This document shows positions 1-5,336 of a DNA stretch of 11,280 bases, one piece after another. The stretch covers positions 1 to 11,280 of the forward strand of contig JAQGHK010000601.1 of NCBI GenBank assembly GCA_028288875.1, written 5' to 3'. How positions within the stretch are numbered: the first letter of the stretch is position 1; each line of letters opens with the position of its first letter. Origin of the DNA: Phycisphaerales bacterium. Lineage in GTDB: Bacteria; Planctomycetota; Phycisphaerae; Tepidisphaerales; Tepidisphaeraceae. A model generated the notes under the pieces. The model saw only the letters and a program-made list of their open reading frames with translations. It was not told the DNA's origin and made no database searches. Position numbers and translations under genes: made by a program.

Positions 1-1
1 G

Positions 2-457
2 AACCAGGCGCGCCAGGCGCTGCCGATCGAAGCCGTGCAGGGCGCGGCCGAGGCGCTGCCGTTTGAGGATGGGTCGTTTGATTTTCTCAGCATGGGCTAC
101 GCGTTGCGCCATGTGAGTGACCTCCGCCAAGCGTTCAGCGAATACGCCCGCGTGCTGCGGCCCGGCGGGCGGGTGTGCGTCCTGGAAATCGCCCGGCCCG
201 AGGGACGGATGGGGCGGATCGCGATGGAAGCGTATTTCCGCGGCATCCTCCCGATCATCAGCCGCTTCGCCGGGCGGCGCGGGCAGACGCAGGAACTGTG
301 GCGCTACTACTGGGACACGATCGACCAATGCGTGCCCGGCGAGGTGATCTGCGAGGCGCTGCGGGACGCCGGTTTTTCAGACGTGAAACGCTACACGGAA
401 CTCGGACTCTTCGCGGAATACACGGGCACGCTCGGCGAAGACGACAGCGCGACGTAA
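2..457 (+). CDS. UbiE/MenG-type SAM-dependent methyltransferase, 3' part only
   Basis: The frame is already open at the window edge, so only the last 151 residues are visible. The N-terminal SAM-binding glycine motif lies outside the window. Visible family marks are the QGAAEALPFEDGSFD segment (residues 13-27), G-Y-A-L-R-H-V at 32-38 (the counterpart of the G-L-R-N-V stretch in UbiE/COQ5) and L-R-P-G-G-R-V-C-V-L-E at 52-62. The C-terminal part with R-Y-Y-W-D-T-I-D and E-A-L-R-D-A-G-F also fits. The family C-methylates demethylmenaquinone or the ubiquinone precursor at the cytoplasmic face of the membrane. The extreme C-terminus (G-L-F-A-E-Y-T-G) departs from the usual G-G-I-V-A-L-H ending, so another methyl acceptor is possible. 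Family is fairly sure; the menaquinone role is inference. A GTG at 35 is internal and not the start. Confidence 0.75.
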   Translation, partial: NQARQALPIEAVQGAAEALPFEDGSFDFLSMGYALRHVSDLRQAFSEYARVLRPGGRVCVLEIARPEGRMGRIAMEAYFRGILPIISRFAGRRGQTQELWRYYWDTIDQCVPGEVICEALRDAGFSDVKRYTELGLFAEYTGTLGEDDSAT

Positions 458-838
458 GTCGAATTTTTCGGCTCAATCTTGCTCCGAATATTTACAAACG
501 CGCAGCGCCGTTTAAGTGCAGGGCCGGACGAAAGTAGGGCCGAAAAATCAGGCGCGCCGGCCGTACGGAGCTTTCCCAGACCGCCATGAGACTTATGGCC
601 GTTCCGGGACTCAGTCTCGGACAGTGATCTCCGCTCGGTCCCCCTCGGAGGTGCCGCAGGCAATGCACGCGTGGCCTGCAGGCGCGGGACGAACCGACGC
701 CGCTCCGACCGGAAATGCTACCGCCCTGTGCGCGAGAAGTCGGCCAAAATATAGGGAAAGTTTGCGATTTTCGGTGAGGCGGATGGCCGAATAATGGCGG
801 CGATTCAATCGGCGTGTCACCGGCATCCTGCATATCGA
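458..838. other. Gene-free convergent gap with several short hairpins
   Basis: This 381-bp stretch separates two convergent genes. I see no coding sequence with family resemblance; the short open frames in it are low-complexity and overlap on both strands. It contains several possible stems: 583-587 with 595-599 (loop of 7), 601-610 with 614-622 (CCGGGAC against GTCTCGG, one G-U pair, one bulge, loop TCA), and 656-661 with 674-679 (GCAGGC/GCCTGC). None is followed by a clear T-run, so none is a convincing intrinsic terminator. The stretch may just be GC-rich spacer, or a structured RNA that I do not recognise. Confidence 0.5.
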
Positions 839-1321
839 TCAGGATGTCGCGAAGTGCGCCACCATCCGGCGATGGCGTTCATGGAACGTGCCGCGGATCA
901 GGTGGCGAAGCCGCAGCACGTCCGCCAGTGCGCCGAGGAGGCCGTAGGGTGCGACGTAGTCGATCACATCGATGCAGCGCGTGGTGCTGTCGCTGGCGGC
1001 CTCGAACTCGTGTGACTGGGTCCACGATTTAAACGGCCCCTTGATCTGTTCATCGACGAAGCGGGCCTCGATGCCGGTGACGGTCGGGTGCGGCGGGACG
1101 AAATCGATGTAGCGGGCCGTCCAGTGCTGGCGGCCGATGGGGCTTTTGATGGAGGACGTGACCGTTGTTCCCACCCGCGGTGGCAATGGATCGGCGGATT
1201 CAACGATCAGTCCTTGTGCCGGCGGTGTGAGCGCGGGCAGCAGGCCGGCTACGTCCTGAAAGGCGGCCCAGACGCGGCCGATCGGCTGATTCACGACGGA
1301 TTCAAAACGCAGCGTGGGCAT
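839..1321 (-). CDS. SRPBCC-fold (polyketide cyclase/START-like) protein
   Basis: This 160-residue protein has the size of a single SRPBCC (Bet v1-like) domain, which forms a small-ligand-binding cavity. Typical features are the N-terminal strand beginning P-T-L-R-F-E, then P-I-G-R-V-W-A-A-F at 13-21 (the 'xxVWxxF' start of helix 1). Later come F-V-D-E-Q-I-K-G-P-F-K-S-W at 88-100 and D-V-I-D-Y-V-A-P-Y-G-L-L-G at 118-130. The final helix (about 136-157) ends G-T-F-H-E-R-H-R-R-M. The F-x-D-x-Q-x-x-G-P-F-x-x-W signature occurs in cyclase/dehydrase-like SRPBCC proteins, some of which are annotated as cell-division inhibitors. Ligand and role cannot be told from sequence. The ATG start at 1321 has no obvious Shine-Dalgarno sequence and lies next to a repeat copy in the divergent gap with trmB. 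Confidence 0.8.
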   Translation of the reverse strand: MPTLRFESVVNQPIGRVWAAFQDVAGLLPALTPPAQGLIVESADPLPPRVGTTVTSSIKSPIGRQHWTARYIDFVPPHPTVTGIEARFVDEQIKGPFKSWTQSHEFEAASDSTTRCIDVIDYVAPYGLLGALADVLRLRHLIRGTFHERHRRMVAHFATS

Positions 1322-1343
1322 TGGCAGAGTGTAGGAGTTGGCA

Positions 1344-1385
1344 GACCCTCTCCCTAGCCCTCTCCCGGCGTACCGGGAGAGAGGG
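1344..1385 (+). repeat. CCCTCTCCCGG hairpin repeat, copy 1
   Basis: The copy reads GACCCTCTCCC, then TAG, then an inverted repeat with left arm CCCTCTCCCGG (1358-1368), loop CGTA, and right arm from 1373 to 1385 carrying a 2-base insertion. It lies in the divergent gap between the SRPBCC gene and trmB, where promoters for both are expected. Similar sequences recur at 2083-2125, 2159-2200 and 11161-11200. In-frame reading of this copy would give a spurious N-terminal extension of TrmB. Confidence 0.85.
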
Positions 1386-1412
1386 CAAGAGCGGGCAGTT
1401 TCATTCGTCTCT

Positions 1413-1442
1413 CTTACACGGCTACCCGGCCGCCTGTATTCT
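1413..1442 (+). promoter_or_regulatory. Weak candidate promoter for trmB
   Basis: CTTACA at 1413-1418 and TATTCT at 1437-1442, spaced 18 bases, each match four of six sigma70-type consensus positions. The -10 box ends only 7 bases before the ATG at 1450, so the transcript would be leaderless or nearly so. That would agree with the absence of a Shine-Dalgarno sequence. The evidence is weak and chance matches of this quality are common. Confidence 0.2.
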
Positions 1443-1449
1443 TGCCGGG

Positions 1450-2073
1450 ATGCAAGCTGCGTCGTCTTTCGTCGTTGAACCGGTCGGGCTGGTCGTGGAA
1501 TCTTTGCCGCGGCCGTTGGATTTCGCGCAGCTGTTCGGCAACGCCAATCCGGTGGAGCTGGAAATCGGCATGGGCAAGGGCACGTTCCTGATGGATCAGG
1601 CCATCGCCCGGCCGGAGACGAACTTTTTCGGCATCGAGTGGGCCAACTGGTTTTATCGCTACGCCAGCGACCGCATGCGGCGGCATCAGCTAAAAAACGT
1701 GCACACGATCCGGGCGGATGCGAATTTCTTCCTGCGCGAATTCGTGACCGACGCCAGCCTGAGTGTGCTGCACATCTACTTCCCCGACCCGTGGCCGAAG
1801 GCCCGCCAACAGAAGCGGCGAACGGTGCAGGAGTCGTTCGTGCCGGTGATTCATCGGGTGCTTAAACCCGGCGGCGAGATCCGCGTGGTGACCGATCACA
1901 AAGGCTACTGGGAAGAAAGCATTGAGCCGACGATCAAGGGCAGCGGCCTGACGCTGATCGATTACGCGCGCCCCGGCACAGCGAGCGAAGGCGAAACCGT
2001 CGGGACGAATTTTGAGCGGAAGTACATCAAGGAAGGTCGCCCGTTTTATTCGATCGCGGCGCGGAAAGATTAG
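1450..2073 (+). CDS. trmB: tRNA (guanine-N7-)-methyltransferase TrmB
   Basis: This 207-residue protein methylates N7 of G46 in the tRNA variable loop, using SAM. The SAM-binding motif is E-L-E-I-G-M-G-K-G at 36-44. The family hallmark F-P-D-P-W-P-K-A-R-Q-Q-K-R-R is at 111-124, V-L-K-P-G-G-E-I-R-V-V-T-D at 137-149, and the C-terminal T-N-F-E-R-K-Y-I-K-E-G-R-P-F-Y at 186-200; all are characteristic of TrmB. I chose the ATG at 1450. The frame stays open upstream to a TTG at 1321, but that extension would translate the hairpin repeat (T-L-S-L-A-L-S-R) and is not homologous to TrmB. The next gene on this strand is plsY, 193 bp downstream across two repeat copies. The frame is intact and of normal length. 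Confidence 0.95.
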   Translation: MQAASSFVVEPVGLVVESLPRPLDFAQLFGNANPVELEIGMGKGTFLMDQAIARPETNFFGIEWANWFYRYASDRMRRHQLKNVHTIRADANFFLREFVTDASLSVLHIYFPDPWPKARQQKRRTVQESFVPVIHRVLKPGGEIRVVTDHKGYWEESIEPTIKGSGLTLIDYARPGTASEGETVGTNFERKYIKEGRPFYSIAARKD

Positions 2074-2082
2074 TGCGCTCTT

Positions 2083-2125
2083 CCTCCTCTCCCGGTACTC
2101 CGGGGGAGGTCGGGAGGGGGTCTGC
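2083..2125 (-). repeat. CCCTCTCCCGG hairpin repeat, copy 2 (reverse orientation)
   Basis: Arms CCTCTCCCGG (2086-2095) and CCGGGGGAGG (2100-2109) differ at one position around a TACT loop. They are followed by TCGGGAGGGGGTCTGC, the reverse complement, with changes, of the lead segment of copies 1 and 3. It starts 9 bases after the trmB stop and could terminate trmB transcription, although no T-run follows. With copy 3 it forms an inverted pair. Confidence 0.8.
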
Positions 2126-2158
2126 CGATCGCCGAAAAACGCACGGCAAGATAGAGAG

Positions 2159-2200
2159 CAGACCCTCTCCCTAACCCTCTCCCGGATTACCGGGAGAGGG
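2159..2200 (+). repeat. CCCTCTCCCGG hairpin repeat, copy 3
   Basis: CAGACCCTCTCCCTAA is followed by a perfect 11-bp inverted repeat (2175-2185 with 2190-2200) around an ATTA loop. This is the cleanest forward copy. It lies 66 bp before plsY and faces copy 2, so the trmB-plsY gap (2074-2266) is mostly two opposed repeat copies. I see no strong promoter in the remaining 2201-2266 stretch. Confidence 0.85.
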
Positions 2201-2266
2201 GACCAGACGCGGCCGCGGACGCTCGTCCAATTGTTCAATCCTGCCTTTAATTGCTAAAACTGCCCC

Positions 2267-2929
2267 ATGGCTCTTCAGTCGCAGATGCTGATTCTCGCTG
2301 CCGCGGCGTACCTGATTGGTGCGATTCCGTTCGGCCTGCTCGTGGGATGGGTTAAAGGGATCGACGTCCGCACGCAGGGCAGCGGCAATATCGGCGCGAC
2401 CAACATTGGCCGGCTGCTGGGTGGGAAATATTTCGCGCTGGTTTTCGCGCTGGACCTGCTCAAGGGCCTGCTGCCGATGCTGGCGGCGGCTTATCTGCTG
2501 CGGAATCTGCCGACGCATGACAAGCCGTACCTCCTCTGGATGACCGTCGGCGCGGCGGCGATCCTTGGCCACCTGTTTCCGGTCTATCTGAAATTCAAGG
2601 GCGGCAAAGGCGTGGCCACGAGCGCCGGCGTGGTGCTGGGGCTGTGGCCGTTCTACACGCTGCCGGGCGTGGCGGTGGTGCTGATCTTCCTGATCGTGTT
2701 CGGGATCACCCGGACAGTCAGCCTGGGCTCGATCGCCTCATCGGCCGGGTTCCCGCTCTGCTTCATCGGCATCGGCCTGGCGATGGGCTGGCCGGTATTC
2801 GGGCAGCAGTTGCCGCTGCTGATCTTCGGGACGGTGCTGGGATCACTGATCGTCTACCGGCACCGAAAGAACATCGGCCGGCTGATCGACGGGACGGAGC
2901 ATTCGTTTAAAAAAGAGAAGAGTGATTAA
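2267..2929 (+). CDS. plsY: Acyl-phosphate:glycerol-3-phosphate acyltransferase PlsY
   Basis: PlsY transfers the acyl group from acyl-phosphate to glycerol-3-phosphate, forming lysophosphatidic acid, the first step of membrane phospholipid synthesis. The 220-residue product is an integral inner-membrane protein of the usual length. The three conserved cytoplasmic-loop motifs are present: G-S-G-N-I-G-A-T-N at 38-46, G-H-L-F-P-V-Y-L-K-F-K-G-G-K-G-V-A-T at 101-118 (phosphate-binding glycines), and Y-R-H-R-K-N-I-G-R-L-I-D-G-T-E at 197-211. Hydrophobic segments lie at about 5-28, 53-78, 88-105, 119-148 and 152-195. The ATG at 2267 places the first helix right at the N-terminus, as expected; no Shine-Dalgarno sequence is seen. 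The stop codon overlaps the left arm of the large inverted repeat that follows. Confidence 0.95.
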   Translation: MALQSQMLILAAAAYLIGAIPFGLLVGWVKGIDVRTQGSGNIGATNIGRLLGGKYFALVFALDLLKGLLPMLAAAYLLRNLPTHDKPYLLWMTVGAAAILGHLFPVYLKFKGGKGVATSAGVVLGLWPFYTLPGVAVVLIFLIVFGITRTVSLGSIASSAGFPLCFIGIGLAMGWPVFGQQLPLLIFGTVLGSLIVYRHRKNIGRLIDGTEHSFKKEKSD

Positions 2930-3017
2930 CCACGGAGAACACGGAGGGCACGGAGAAGAGAGTAGAACAAAATAGCTCTTTGTTTTCTTCTCCGTGCCCT
3001 TCGTGTTCTCCGTGGTT
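2928..3017. repeat. CACGGAG-family 32-bp inverted repeat, probable bidirectional terminator
   Basis: The left arm 2928-2959 (starting AACCACGGAGAACACGGAG) and right arm 2986-3017 are reverse complements at 31 of 32 positions, with a 26-base spacer rich in A and T. The element sits exactly between the stop codons of two convergent genes: it overlaps the plsY stop and ends 7 bp before the isomerase stop. A short T-run follows the right arm on the plus strand (TTTTA at 3016-3020), and a T-rich stretch lies about 17-22 bases past the hairpin on the minus strand, inside plsY. Each arm consists of tandem CACGGAG-like units, a dispersed repeat motif I know from planctomycete and related genomes. Terminator function is inference. 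Confidence 0.8.
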
Positions 3018-3024
3018 TTAGCTC

Positions 3025-3861
3025 TTATTCCCCGAAGTGCGCTTTGAGCACGTCGACTGCCTTCTTCACATCGGCGATGCGGTTCGGGCCGGCTTCGCGT
3101 TCGATGACGAGGGCGCCGTCATAGCTGGCGTCGCGGAGGCAGCGCAGGAACTTGTGCACGTCGAGCTTGCCTTGGCCGAAGATCACTTCGTTGCCCCACT
3201 CGATGCCCGGCTGCGTGCCGGGGTTGGCGTCCTTGATGTGCACCTGGCGAATATGCCGGCCGACCATGGCGACGGCTTCGCAGGGGTCGCCCGCGCCGTA
3301 CAGGATCATGTTAGCCGGATCGAAATTTACGCCGACGTTGGGTGAATTCAGGTCGTTGAGGAACTGCAGCAGTTCGGTGGCGTGTTCCTGGCCGGTTTCC
3401 AGAAGCAGATCGATGTCCCGCTTGTCATATTCCGCCGCCAGGTCGGCGACGTGTTCGATGACCTTCGGGTAGGCCGGGTCGCCACTGGGCGGGAGGAAGC
3501 CGGCGTGGGCCGTGACCATGTGCAGGTCCAGCGTGTTGGCCAAGTCGGCGATGGCCAAGGCGCGTTCACGCCGGGCGGGCCACATCTGCGGCGGAATGAA
3601 GCCGCCGGTTTTACGGATGCTGGCGATGGACGAATAGTTCTCGTCCGCAAAGCCCAACATGCCGGATTGCAGAATGATGCCGGCGTCGCTGAGGGTCTTC
3701 AGGTAGGCGGCGCGGTCTTCTTCGCTTTTATCCAGGAGCGGCGCGAGCGCGATCTGCACGCGGTCCAGGCCGATCTGCGCCAGCATGTCGACCAGTTCTG
3801 CCGCGGAGGCAGCCTTGAGCGACCATTCGCATACGCCGATGTCGTGTCCGCCGATGTTCAT
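3025..3861 (-). CDS. Sugar phosphate isomerase/epimerase (xylose isomerase-like TIM barrel)
   Basis: This 278-residue protein has the layout of the AP-endonuclease-2/xylose-isomerase-like TIM-barrel family, whose members isomerise or epimerise sugars with a divalent metal. Likely metal ligands, by family pattern, are E155 (L-L-L-E-T-G), D181 (N-F-D-P-A-N), H208 (V-H-I-K-D-A) and E254 (V-I-E-R-E). The N-terminal strand is G-V-C-E-W-S-L. There is no signal peptide, so it is likely cytoplasmic. I chose the ATG at 3861, which shares one base with the upstream stop (TGATG) and has AGGAG 7 bases before it; a TTG at 3864 is the alternative. It is the last gene of the minus-strand cluster. The substrate is unknown; making a sugar precursor for the upstream glycosyltransferases is only a contextual guess. 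Confidence 0.85.
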   Translation of the reverse strand: MNIGGHDIGVCEWSLKAASAAELVDMLAQIGLDRVQIALAPLLDKSEEDRAAYLKTLSDAGIILQSGMLGFADENYSSIASIRKTGGFIPPQMWPARRERALAIADLANTLDLHMVTAHAGFLPPSGDPAYPKVIEHVADLAAEYDKRDIDLLLETGQEHATELLQFLNDLNSPNVGVNFDPANMILYGAGDPCEAVAMVGRHIRQVHIKDANPGTQPGIEWGNEVIFGQGKLDVHKFLRCLRDASYDGALVIEREAGPNRIADVKKAVDVLKAHFGE

Positions 3862-5336
3862 CAAACTGCTCCTGACGATGGCGTGGCCGACGGGCCATTG
3901 CCTGATTCAACCGGCAATTCCTGTGCCGTATAGCGGAGGTAACGCATTTTCATCCAGCGTACCCCCAGCAGATCGATGAACGCGCGAAAGGCGCGATTGC
4001 GGAAGCCGTACTTGGCCGTGCCGGCGAAGCGGTGCGAGTGCTTCACGGGCACTTCCATCACCTTGAAACCGCGCATTTTTACCAGGGCAGGGAAGAAGCG
4101 GTGAGCGCCGTTAAACAGCTTCAGGCCCTTCACGGCCTCGGCGCGATAGATCTTCAGGCTGCAGGCCGAATCGTTGATGTCGTCCTGGCTGATCCAGTTG
4201 CGGATTTTGTTGGCTTGGCGGCTCTGCCAGCGGCGGAAATTGGTGTCCTGGCGGTCTTTGCGCCAGCCATTGATCAGATCGACTTCCGGGTGCTCGTCCA
4301 GCATTTTGACCAGGCGAGGCACTTCTTCCGGGTCATTCTGCAGATCAGCGTCGATGGTGGCGATATATCGCCCGCGGGCGGCGGCGAAGCCGGCCTCAAA
4401 GCCGGCGCTCTGGCCGCTGTTTTTGACCATGCGGACGATCCGCAGCCACGGCAGGCGGGTTTTGGCCTCGGCGAGCATCTGCGGCGTCTGGTCGGTGCTG
4501 CCGTCGTCGACCAGCACCACTTCGAACGGCTTGCCGACCAGATTCATAGACGCTTCCACGCGGCTGAGCAGCGTGGGCACGTTTTCCTGCTCGTTGTAGC
4601 AGGGGATGACGAGCGAGAGGTAAGGGGCGTCGATATCGGGCATGGCAGGCGGCTCCGCGCCAGGAGATTCAGCCGGGCGTTCTAATACTACGGCCGGCGC
4701 ATCCTGCCCCGGCCCTGCAAAGCGTGAAAGGATACGAAAGAGGACGCGTACTGTCACGACACCGAGGAGGGCGCCGGTGAGGACGTCGCTCAGATAATGC
4801 GCCCCCACCACCACGCGCTGCCCCGCCGTGACGGCCGCCCAGAAGTACGCCGGCCACCGCAAACGCGGGATGGCCAGCGACAACACCTCCGCCCAGACGA
4901 AGGCCTGGCACGCGTCGCCACTGGCAAAACCGACGTTCGTCTGGTGCCAGAACCCGTACCACCCGCCGCGGAAGATCACCCACTGCGGCGTGCCCGGCCA
5001 GGTGCCCGGGCGGGCGCGGCCGAAGACGCCTTTCATGATGCCGACGATCGTGCCGGCGATGATGTCGGCCGTCGCGAGCAGCGCGGCGGGCTTCCAGTGG
5101 TCGCGGTGGAAAATCAGCAGCGCGATCGCCGTTGCGGCGACGAACGGCCAGCTTTTGCCGGGGAGCCGCAACATTACGGCAACTGGTCGGATCGAGACGA
5201 ATTTTTCCAGCGCCGTGCCGTCGACCAGGCTGTCCACATGGCCGTCGACGGCGAACGCGAAGACCAGCGCCAGCACGGCGAGAACCGCCACCGGCCAGGG
5301 AAGGATTTTGATGGGTCGGTCTGCGGCGGCGGTCAT
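3861..5336 (-). CDS. PAP2-family phosphatase fused to DPM1/ArnC-like GT2 glycosyltransferase
   Basis: The 491-residue protein has two parts. Residues 1-205 form a membrane PAP2 domain: K102-X6-R109-P110 (first motif), A138-S-G-D141 (second motif, normally PSGH) and R174-X5-H180-X3-D184 (third motif). Hydrophobic segments lie at about 12-30, 62-77, 85-101, 145-157, 161-172 and 184-202. A proline/alanine-rich linker (about 206-236) follows. Residues 239-470 form a GT-A fold GT2 domain: P-C-Y-N-E at 245-249, V-D-D-G-S-T-D at 276-282, D329-A-D-L-Q as the metal/nucleotide motif, and H-R-F-F-P-A-L at 412-418. This domain resembles enzymes that load a sugar onto polyprenyl phosphate. It lacks the C-terminal helix pair of GtrB-type relatives, so the PAP2 part may anchor it. 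The ATG overlaps the upstream stop (ATGA). The PAP2 substrate could be polyprenyl diphosphate or lipid A phosphate. Family assignment is sure; substrates are unknown. Confidence 0.9.
   Translation of the reverse strand: MTAAADRPIKILPWPVAVLAVLALVFAFAVDGHVDSLVDGTALEKFVSIRPVAVMLRLPGKSWPFVAATAIALLIFHRDHWKPAALLATADIIAGTIVGIMKGVFGRARPGTWPGTPQWVIFRGGWYGFWHQTNVGFASGDACQAFVWAEVLSLAIPRLRWPAYFWAAVTAGQRVVVGAHYLSDVLTGALLGVVTVRVLFRILSRFAGPGQDAPAVVLERPAESPGAEPPAMPDIDAPYLSLVIPCYNEQENVPTLLSRVEASMNLVGKPFEVVLVDDGSTDQTPQMLAEAKTRLPWLRIVRMVKNSGQSAGFEAGFAAARGRYIATIDADLQNDPEEVPRLVKMLDEHPEVDLINGWRKDRQDTNFRRWQSRQANKIRNWISQDDINDSACSLKIYRAEAVKGLKLFNGAHRFFPALVKMRGFKVMEVPVKHSHRFAGTAKYGFRNRAFRAFIDLLGVRWMKMRYLRYTAQELPVESGNGPSATPSSGAV
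3869..3873 (-). promoter_or_regulatory. Shine-Dalgarno site for the isomerase gene
   Basis: Read on the minus strand, this is AGGAG, 7 bases before the ATG at 3861. It lies inside the 3' end of the upstream fusion gene. It is one of the few clear Shine-Dalgarno sequences in the window, and it favours the ATG over the TTG at 3864. Confidence 0.7.

Noticed and set aside
492..833. Overlapping open frames on both strands in the gap after the methyltransferase gene
   Set aside because: They are Arg/Pro-rich, mutually overlapping, and show no family motifs or start signals.
1321..1449. Upstream extension of TrmB from the TTG at 1321
   Set aside because: The extra 43 residues would be translated largely from the CCCTCTCCCGG repeat and precede the normal TrmB N-terminus; ATG 1450 gives the usual family length.
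1344..2200. Repeated CCCTCTCCC units as a possible CRISPR array
   Set aside because: Only three scattered copies with mixed orientation and no regular spacers; this is a dispersed hairpin repeat.
3862..3864. TTG start for the isomerase gene
   Set aside because: The ATG directly after it has an AGGAG at 7 bases and overlaps the previous stop as TGATG, a common coupling arrangement.
4032..4685. Plus-strand open frame of about 217 codons opposite the GT2 domain
   Set aside because: It lies antisense to clear GT2 motifs and looks like a codon-bias shadow.
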